Shown one piece after another: positions 21,830 through 26,370 of a stretch of 26,370 nucleotides of DNA (positions are counted from its first letter, which is position 1; each line of letters begins with the position of its first letter). The DNA is from a virus, in the IMG/VR virus record IMGVR_UViG_3300046492_000277, positions 1 through 26,370 of that record; one strand, written 5' to 3'. The translations under genes were made by a program, and so were the position numbers. A model generated the notes under the pieces. The model saw nothing but the letters and a program-made list of their open reading frames with translations. It had not been told where the DNA came from and searched no databases.

Positions 21830-24481
21830 TCAGGATTTGCTCCCCTTCCGGAACAGCCAGCAGTTGAGCGAGCGCTTCTCAATGACCGAGCGGACTTTGC
21901 GAGTCTCGACAAAGGTGTGTGAGGTGCTGAGTGGCAGTGCGCGGTGCAACTGAGTCGCGTGAATGACTTCCTGGCCAGCGAGACGACAGGCGTTGTGGAA
22001 GTGCTCGATGTTGATGGCGATCAGGCTTTTGTCAGCGCTGTGGTTGAGCGTTTCCTGAATGACTTCGCGATCGCCAATTTCATCGCTGATCGAAACCACT
22101 CTTTCATTGAGGTAGTGATAGATCTGCCAGAAGCGCCCAGCTGTTGGGTTCTCGGTGCTGACGCGCTGCTGCCGATCGATGGCGCGGCGCTCAATGTGCT
22201 TGATGACTTGTTCCAGGGCAGCGTCGTTCCAGTCCGGGAACAGCGCCTGTGTGGCTTTTGTGGCTGCCATCATCTGCGCATGGCAAAGCACGATCCGTTG
22301 GTGCTGAAGAACAGGGTTTGCTTGCAGGCGTTGCTCGTATTCTGGAAACGCATCGAAGTAACGCTGGAGCCAAGCTGACTCCTGCCCAATGCAATGCCCC
22401 AGGTATCCGGCTAATTGCTCGATGGGTAGGCTATTCAAACGAGTGGCGAGAACCTTCAAGGCAGGAGTGTGATGCGCCCTGTTCGCGTGAAAATGACTGA
22501 TGCGGGTCAGGATCGCCTCGGAGCCCTCAACGCTGGCGTTCTGAGCAATGCACAGAGCCGCGAGGAAAATCAGGCTGTCGGTGTCGTTGCTTGAGGACTT
22601 CACGCCGACCGTGCGAAGCGTGGCGTTGTGGTCAAACAGCGCTTTCCACTTTTCCCAGTTGTATTGACTGATTACCGTACGGCCCTGGGCGTCGACGGTC
22701 TGGCTGTCAGACTCAATCAGCACCACCGGAAAGTTACTGACCTGAGACAAAGCACGGGTCAGGCCGATGGCGCTGGCGCCGTCGCTGTTGGGCTTGATGC
22801 CTTCATAGTTGGAGCGACCTAGTAAACGCCACAGAAAACGCAGCAAGCTGGACTTGCCGGCGCCGGCATCGCCGGTCAGTTCCAGGAACGGCCAAGACTC
22901 CTGTTTGGTTCGGATCTGCTGCACGAACAGCGTCGCAGTCCACCACGACAACGATGCGAGTCCGTTCAGGTGATGCACCGCAAAGAAGTCGGAAAACCAG
23001 CTCGGGTCGAAGTCATTACCACGGATGATCGCCAGGCTATTGAGCGAGGTTTTCAGACCGATTTTTCCGACTTCAAGGTAGCCGTGGTCGTTGGCCAGGT
23101 ACTCACGCCCTTTGTGGTAGCCGAACTTCTGGAAGCAGTAGGTTTTGCTGGCCGCGTCGTAGCCGACGAAGGGCAGTGATCGGACAGTCAGAGCATTGTC
23201 CAACCACTTGCTGCGCAGCATGGCCAAGACCTTTTCCCCGCCTTCGAAGTTGCCTCCAGGTGTGCGCTCCAGCAGCGATTTGGCGAAGCTTCTCGGATCG
23301 CCGATCGAGTTCGGCGCCAGGGGCTCCTTGCAGTTCTGTGCTGCGTTGGGAAAGTTGAATTGAAAGAAGAACTGCTGGTCACCGCTGATCGCATCGCGCT
23401 GGATGTATTCGAAGCGCGGCACGCAGTTGGCCACCTGCTTGATGTCGCAGTATTTGTAGAAAAGCTGCTCGCGAGCGACCGCTTCGTCTTCCCGTGGTTT
23501 GTTCAGCTCATCGGAATTCACCTTGGCGGAGTAAAGGCGTTCGCCGAAGTCCAGCAGGAAGAAATTCAGCGGCTTCTTCTTGTGGAGCAGGTAGGCTTTT
23601 TTCGCAGGGCTCTCAGCGATAAAAATTCGGCCCTGGAAGTTCGCCTCCTGCATGAACTCATCATTCAACTGGCCGTCGCGGTACACATCGTCCCAATCGC
23701 GATCGTTGCCGGCGAGGGCCACCCATGCCAGTTCATCACGGGCAAGCAACTGGCCGCGGTACTTAGGAGTAACTGAGTGGCCGGCCTTGTCGTCGTCCAG
23801 GGCGATGATCCAGCGCACTTTCAGGCCCTTGTGCGCCTCGATGATGTCCCAAGGGAAGTTGTTGGCTGATATAGACGCGATAGCCTTGTAGCCAGCCAGG
23901 AATAACGCGATAGCGTGGAAGATCCCCTCTACGACGTAGACGGTGTCCCCTTGCTCGATGGACATGCCAGGCGGAACCCAGGCTCCGCCCTTGTAGGACA
24001 TCTTGGATTTGATGCCGGCTTTGTCCCCTCCATTGGCAGTGACCATCGTCGCGTCAATGATTCGCTCCCAGTAACCGTCACAGAGCTGGAAACGGACGGT
24101 ATCAGCCCACTGGCCATCCTTCATTTTGCGTCGACTCTGCTCGTACCAGCCTTTCATCTTGCTGATATCAAAGCCGCGATTACGCTGTAGGTAGGCGTCG
24201 GCCGTCGCGTTCGGATTTATCTCTGTACGCGGAAACCGCTCGCTGAGGTTTTCGAACAGGTGGCTGTAGCGCTCGCGAGTTTTCTCTTCGAACTGGCACT
24301 GGTTGAGGCGGTTGCACTTGAGTTGGTAAGGCTGCTTGCGGGCGATGTACAGCGTGCGTTCGCTACAGCCTGGGCAGACGCCCTTCTGAAAATACGTGCT
24401 GCCGATGTCTTTGAAGTCGAGGTCGTGGTCATGCTCCAGGGCGGCGACCACTTCCAGACGATAAATGTCTTCGAATTGCAT
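21830..24481 (-). CDS. P4-alpha-like primase/helicase
   Basis: An 883-residue replication protein starting MQFEDIYRLEVVAALEHDHD. A zinc-binding primase start is seen at Cys36, Cys39, Cys56 and Cys62 (C-x2-C, C-x5-C). A Toprim-type primase core has Glu185 (VYVVEG) and Asp229-231 (IIALDDDKAG). A helicase part has Walker A GDAGAGKSS at 537-545 and a likely Walker B around FPVVLIESD. This order (zinc, primase, SF3-like helicase) and length are those of the P4 alpha protein and related phage primase/helicases, which also bind origin iterons through a C-terminal domain. It replaces the rolling-circle initiator gpA of P2. It is the second gene of the leftward early operon, right after cox; an iteron-like cluster begins at its 3' end. 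Confidence 0.88.
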   Translation of the reverse strand: MQFEDIYRLEVVAALEHDHDLDFKDIGSTYFQKGVCPGCSERTLYIARKQPYQLKCNRLNQCQFEEKTRERYSHLFENLSERFPRTEINPNATADAYLQRNRGFDISKMKGWYEQSRRKMKDGQWADTVRFQLCDGYWERIIDATMVTANGGDKAGIKSKMSYKGGAWVPPGMSIEQGDTVYVVEGIFHAIALFLAGYKAIASISANNFPWDIIEAHKGLKVRWIIALDDDKAGHSVTPKYRGQLLARDELAWVALAGNDRDWDDVYRDGQLNDEFMQEANFQGRIFIAESPAKKAYLLHKKKPLNFFLLDFGERLYSAKVNSDELNKPREDEAVAREQLFYKYCDIKQVANCVPRFEYIQRDAISGDQQFFFQFNFPNAAQNCKEPLAPNSIGDPRSFAKSLLERTPGGNFEGGEKVLAMLRSKWLDNALTVRSLPFVGYDAASKTYCFQKFGYHKGREYLANDHGYLEVGKIGLKTSLNSLAIIRGNDFDPSWFSDFFAVHHLNGLASLSWWTATLFVQQIRTKQESWPFLELTGDAGAGKSSLLRFLWRLLGRSNYEGIKPNSDGASAIGLTRALSQVSNFPVVLIESDSQTVDAQGRTVISQYNWEKWKALFDHNATLRTVGVKSSSNDTDSLIFLAALCIAQNASVEGSEAILTRISHFHANRAHHTPALKVLATRLNSLPIEQLAGYLGHCIGQESAWLQRYFDAFPEYEQRLQANPVLQHQRIVLCHAQMMAATKATQALFPDWNDAALEQVIKHIERRAIDRQQRVSTENPTAGRFWQIYHYLNERVVSISDEIGDREVIQETLNHSADKSLIAINIEHFHNACRLAGQEVIHATQLHRALPLSTSHTFVETRKVRSVIEKRSLNCWLFRKGSKS

Positions 24482-24493
24482 TCCCCTGGCCCC

Positions 24494-24733
24494 TTACTGC
24501 TCGCCGGCCTTGGTTTTACTTTTTCCACCCCGGACACGCTCGGCTTGCTCCGTCGCCTCCATTGCCAGGTAAACCATATTGATGAAGACGGTGCCTTTCT
24601 TTTGGCCTGGCTCCTTCTCCCTGACCAGAATCATGCCTTGGTCTATTTTGTGACGCACAGAACGCTCCGAGAGCCCAGCACGACGCGCAAACTCATCTGG
24701 GGTCACGTATGGCGTGTCGATTACAACCTGCAT
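24494..24733 (-). CDS. cox: Cox-like regulator/excisionase
   Basis: A 79-residue protein starting MQVVIDTPYVTPDEFARRAG, with GGAGAA upstream. The winged-helix segment PYVTPDEFARRAGLSERSVRHKIDQGMILV and the later GTVFINMVYLAMEA line up by eye with P2 Cox (IPYQEFAKLIGKSTGAVRRM; GEYWVYLPAW). P2 Cox represses the lysogenic promoter and directs excisive recombination by the integrase. It is the first gene of the early operon, diverging from the C-like repressor, as in P2. The Lys-rich end (GGKSKTKAGEQ) is typical of small excisionases. Family call by recalled similarity; role known for P2. Confidence 0.82.
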   Translation of the reverse strand: MQVVIDTPYVTPDEFARRAGLSERSVRHKIDQGMILVREKEPGQKKGTVFINMVYLAMEATEQAERVRGGKSKTKAGEQ

Positions 24734-24750
24734 TTGGTATTCTCCGTGGG

Positions 24751-24756
24751 TATATA
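24751..24756 (-). promoter_or_regulatory. Putative early promoter -10 element
   Basis: Leftward TATATA at 24756-24751, 18 bases before the cox ATG. No good -35 consensus is seen at the right distance; the -35 zone coincides with the first operator (24766-24783), which fits a promoter blocked by the repressor. A rightward promoter for the repressor may use TGAAAA at 24760-24765 and TATCTT at 24783-24788. Confidence 0.45.
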
Positions 24757-24765
24757 TTCTGAAAA

Positions 24766-24783
24766 AGTTCCAGATATGGAACT
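24766..24783. promoter_or_regulatory. Operator 1 between cox and C
   Basis: AGTTCC and GGAACT flank a six-base centre (AGATAT), a perfect 6 + 6 dyad. It overlies the expected -35 of the leftward early promoter. Its centre is 23 bases from that of operator 2. Confidence 0.75.
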
Positions 24784-24789
24784 ATCTTG

Positions 24790-24805
24790 GTTCCATGCAT
24801 GGAAC
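24790..24805. promoter_or_regulatory. Operator 2 between cox and C
   Basis: GTTCCATGCATGGAAC is a perfect 16-base palindrome with the same GTTCC-N6-GGAAC form as operator 1. It lies just upstream of the chosen C start at 24823, so binding could also autoregulate C. An in-frame ATG (24799) lies inside it, which argues against that ATG being the start. Confidence 0.8.
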
Positions 24806-24822
24806 TTGTCAAGGGAGACATC

Positions 24823-25059
24823 GTGGAAATTCCAGCAAAGCTGAAGGCGATTAGGGCGAAGGAAGCGCTCACTCAAAATGAGTTTTGCGAGGTGATGGAA
24901 ATCAGCATCAGCAGCTACAAAAAATACGAGGCAGGTATCGCTGAAATGGGCGCGCCACCCATTTTCAAGATCGTCAACCACCCGCGTTTCAAGAAGTACA
25001 CCCTATGGTTGATGACTGGCGACGTAGCGCCAGAATGCGGCCAGATCAGCCCCCTTTAA
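24823..25059 (+). CDS. C: P2 C-like lysogeny repressor
   Basis: A 78-residue XRE-type repressor starting at GTG 24823 (MEIPAKLKAIRAKEALTQNE). AAGGGAG lies at the right spacing; earlier in-frame starts at 24787 (TTG) and 24799 (ATG) fall in or before the operator. The helix-turn-helix is about residues 16-40 (LTQNEFCEVMEISISSYKKY). The C-terminus FKKYTLWLMTGDVAPECGQI is strikingly close to P2 C (KYTLWFMTNQIAPESGQIAP). P2 C is a 99-residue dimer that keeps the early promoter shut. The partner site is the operator pair immediately upstream. It lies between cox and int exactly as in P2. Confidence 0.88.
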   Translation: MEIPAKLKAIRAKEALTQNEFCEVMEISISSYKKYEAGIAEMGAPPIFKIVNHPRFKKYTLWLMTGDVAPECGQISPL

Positions 25060-25114
25060 CCTTCGACAAGGATTGTCCTGTGAGCCTTTTTCCCATCCGA
25101 CTTGTGTGCGGCTT

Positions 25115-26272
25115 ATGTCATTAAAAAAGCTTGAGTCTGGTGAATGGCTCGTGGACTGTCGGCCGGATGGCCGCGCAGGCGCACGCGTTCGGAAAAAATT
25201 CCGAACTAAAAACGAAGCGATGGTTTTCGAGCGGCGCTTGATGGGGGACGGTGCCAAAGGCGAGTTTGAAAAGAAGCCCAAAAAAGACGAACGCCGGCTT
25301 TCAGATCTCGTTTCTCTATGGTTCAAGCTCCATGGCTGCCACCTCAAGAGAGGTGAGAAATGCCTAGCCTTCCTTCAGCGCATGGTCAAAAACTTGGGTG
25401 ATCCTTGGGCTACCGACTTCACCGCGAGTAGCTTCACCCAATACCGTTCAGATCGGCTTGCCGGTAAATGGGGCCGCGCAAAAGTAGACGAGGCTGGCAA
25501 GCTGAACGGTGCCACAGCGCCAATCACAGCGAACACGGCAAACCACGAACTGAGCTACCTACGTGCCGTGTTCAACGAGTTGGAGCGTTTGGGCGAGTGG
25601 TCAGGTGAAAATCCGTTGTCCAAGGTCCGGGCCTTGAAGTTCGATCAAAGCGAGATGTCCTATCTGTCCAGCGATCAAATATCGCTGTTGCTGTCGCGAC
25701 TGGACAAAGAAGAGTCAGATGTCAGCGCCATTGCACGCGTCTGCCTATCAACCGGCGCACGGTGGGCAGAAGCGGCCAATCTGGAGCCGGGGCAAGTGAG
25801 GGATGGTCGTATTCACTTCACTCGAACAAAGTCAGCCAAAAACCGCACCGTTCCGATCGCGCCGGAACTTGAGCATCTGCTGACAGAATCGATGCCGTTC
25901 AAGTCGTCCTATCGGGAAACCTGGTACACCTTTGCCGATGTCGTAGATGAATTGGACCTTGGGTTACCAAAAGGTCAGGTGACGCACGTTCTGCGTCACA
26001 CCTTCGCCAGTCACTACATGATGAACGGCGGGGACATCCTCACCTTGCAGCGGGTGCTTGGACATTCAACGCTGGAAATGACTATCCGTTATGCCCACTT
26101 CAGCCCCGGCCACCTTGCGGAGGTGGTCAATTTGAACCCCCTCGCTGGCGACCGTGGACACTTTGTGGACATTACACAAAGAGACGTGGCGAAAAACCAA
26201 CTCAAAAAAACCAACCAAACCCTTTTAAACAAAGGGCTTCACCCTCTTAAAAACAAAAGGAACACACGATGA
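25115..26272 (+). CDS. int: P2-like tyrosine integrase
   Basis: A 385-residue site-specific recombinase. The ATG 25115 start (MSLKKLESGEWLVDCRPDGR) matches the beginning of P2 Int (MAIKKLDDGRYEVDIRPTGR); neither it nor the TTG at 25073 has a good ribosome site. The arm-binding N-terminus and core-binding domain (INTANHELSYLRAVFNE-like) precede the catalytic part. Catalytic residues: Arg216 (TGARWAEA), His291 and Arg294 (HVLRH), His317 (LGHST) and Tyr326 (RYAHF). About 45 residues after the tyrosine helix (NPLAGDRGHF onward, Lys/Asn-rich) have no P2 counterpart. The stop codon TGA overlaps the ATG of the chromosomal gene (ATGA), and putative arm sites lie within the gene end. Confidence 0.93.
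   Translation: MSLKKLESGEWLVDCRPDGRAGARVRKKFRTKNEAMVFERRLMGDGAKGEFEKKPKKDERRLSDLVSLWFKLHGCHLKRGEKCLAFLQRMVKNLGDPWATDFTASSFTQYRSDRLAGKWGRAKVDEAGKLNGATAPITANTANHELSYLRAVFNELERLGEWSGENPLSKVRALKFDQSEMSYLSSDQISLLLSRLDKEESDVSAIARVCLSTGARWAEAANLEPGQVRDGRIHFTRTKSAKNRTVPIAPELEHLLTESMPFKSSYRETWYTFADVVDELDLGLPKGQVTHVLRHTFASHYMMNGGDILTLQRVLGHSTLEMTIRYAHFSPGHLAEVVNLNPLAGDRGHFVDITQRDVAKNQLKKTNQTLLNKGLHPLKNKRNTR
26153..26171 (+). promoter_or_regulatory. Two direct repeats resembling integrase arm sites
   Basis: CGTGGACA (26153-26160) and TGTGGACA (26164-26171) are direct repeats one helical turn (11 bases) apart. From memory, the P2 Int arm-site consensus is TGTGGACA, so the second copy is exact. They lie at the 3' end of int, where the attP arm should be. 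Confidence 0.65.
26161..26268. other. Probable attachment-site region
   Basis: This stretch joins the phage to the chromosome. It contains a perfect 7-base inverted repeat CTTTGTG/CACAAAG (26161-26181, seven-base loop) and CCCTTT/AAAGGG (26220-26236), either of which could be a core-type integrase site. The A-rich tail before the host start contains AAAAGGA, the host ribosome site. The exact crossover core cannot be fixed without the other prophage end. Confidence 0.5.
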
Positions 26273-26370
26273 GCGACCTGATTTCCTACCATCTCGAAGA
26301 CGGTATCGCGACCCTGACCTTGAGCAATGGCAAGGTCAATGCCATCTCTCCGGACGTGATTGCTGCGTTT
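26269..26370 (+). CDS. Chromosomal enoyl-CoA hydratase/crotonase family gene, partial
   Basis: The first 34 codons are visible: MSDLISYHLEDGIATLTLSN, then GKVNAISPDVIAAF. This is the N-terminal strand pair of the crotonase fold (D-G-I-A-T-L-T-L-S, then N-A-I), well known in Pseudomonas enoyl-CoA hydratases of fatty-acid or amino-acid breakdown. The ATG overlaps the integrase stop (ATGA), with AAAAGGA seven bases upstream. It marks the host side of the prophage junction. Its native promoter has probably been displaced by integration, so it may now depend on transcription from the prophage end. The substrate cannot be told from this fragment. Confidence 0.88.
   Translation, partial: MSDLISYHLEDGIATLTLSNGKVNAISPDVIAAF

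Larger units (their letters stand above)
1..26268. mobile_element. P2-family prophage (left end outside window)
   Basis: The gene set is that of a P2-like myophage: integrase, C-type repressor, Cox, divergent PQ and ONML operons, contractile sheath and tube, baseplate J/I, tail-collar fibre and Ogr activator. The right boundary is placed just before the chromosomal crotonase gene at 26269. The left boundary is not reached, because the last tail gene runs off position 1. The replication gene is not P2 gene A but a P4-alpha-like primase/helicase, so the element is a mosaic. All structural genes appear intact, so the prophage could be functional. The exact attachment core was not identified. Confidence 0.93.

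Noticed and set aside
21450-21830. A 126-residue leftward ORF whose ATG overlaps the primase stop (TGATG).
   Set aside because: It runs across the GGAACA repeats and the AT-rich block, has an odd composition (IYKKNIYKKQ, many Cys and Arg) and no recognisable domain. The repeats explain the stretch better, though the TGATG overlap keeps a small chance open.
21860-24470. Rightward reading frames of 60-144 codons opposite the primase gene.
   Set aside because: They are antisense shadows of a long gene with clear motifs; none has a recognisable domain or ribosome site.
24787-24822. Earlier starts for the C repressor (TTG 24787, ATG 24799).
   Set aside because: They lie before or inside the palindromic operator and have no ribosome site, whereas GTG 24823 has AAGGGAG at proper spacing and gives a P2-like N-terminus.
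1-26370. Search by eye for tRNA or rRNA genes.
   Set aside because: No cloverleaf with TTCGA-type T-arm and no rRNA sequence was seen; the attachment site does not look like a tRNA 3' end.

Overview
The window holds most of a P2-family temperate myophage integrated in a gamma-proteobacterial chromosome, very probably Pseudomonas. The late genes are GC-rich with a Pseudomonas-like codon bias. At the right edge the first 34 codons of a chromosomal enoyl-CoA hydratase/crotonase gene follow the phage integrase directly. The left prophage end lies outside the window. All identifications come from reading the sequence and comparing it with families from memory; no database search was run.

Layout from left to right. 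Positions 1-15157 are one long leftward late operon, read from the right: capsid (N), small terminase (M), head completion (L), tail completion (R, S), sheath, tube, a small zinc finger, a lysis cassette (holin-like protein, SAR endolysin, Rz with embedded Rz1), a tail assembly chaperone pair with a -1 frameshift site, tape measure, DUF2590 protein, baseplate J, gpI-like protein, tail fibre, fibre assembly protein and three more tail/baseplate proteins, the last cut by the window edge. The scaffold/protease gene O (to 16084) starts this operon. It diverges from the large terminase P and portal Q genes (16248-19068), which are followed by an Ogr-type late activator (19161-19421). The divergent gap holds a perfect inverted repeat.

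Positions 19406-20225 hold one small leftward ORF of unknown function and about 560 bases of AT-rich, apparently non-coding, repeat-containing DNA. This ends in a strong hairpin that terminates the leftward early operon. The early operon (24733 down to 20226) encodes a Cox-like regulator, an 883-residue P4-alpha-like primase/helicase, a mini P-loop protein and three small unknown proteins. Between the primase and the P-loop gene lies a gene-free stretch with many GGAACA repeats beside an AT-rich block, my candidate replication origin.

A P2 C-like repressor (24823-25059) and a P2-like tyrosine integrase (25115-26272) read rightward. Two palindromic operators about 23 bp apart separate the repressor from cox. 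Two direct repeats resembling P2 integrase arm sites lie at the 3' end of int.

How it works together: C represses the leftward early promoter. Cox probably counters C and directs excision. The primase/helicase replicates the phage from the repeat region, and the Ogr-like protein switches on the two divergent late operons. The most unusual aspect is a P2-type lysogeny and virion package joined to a P4-alpha-type replication module with its own iteron-like repeats, whose core matches the core of the repressor operators.
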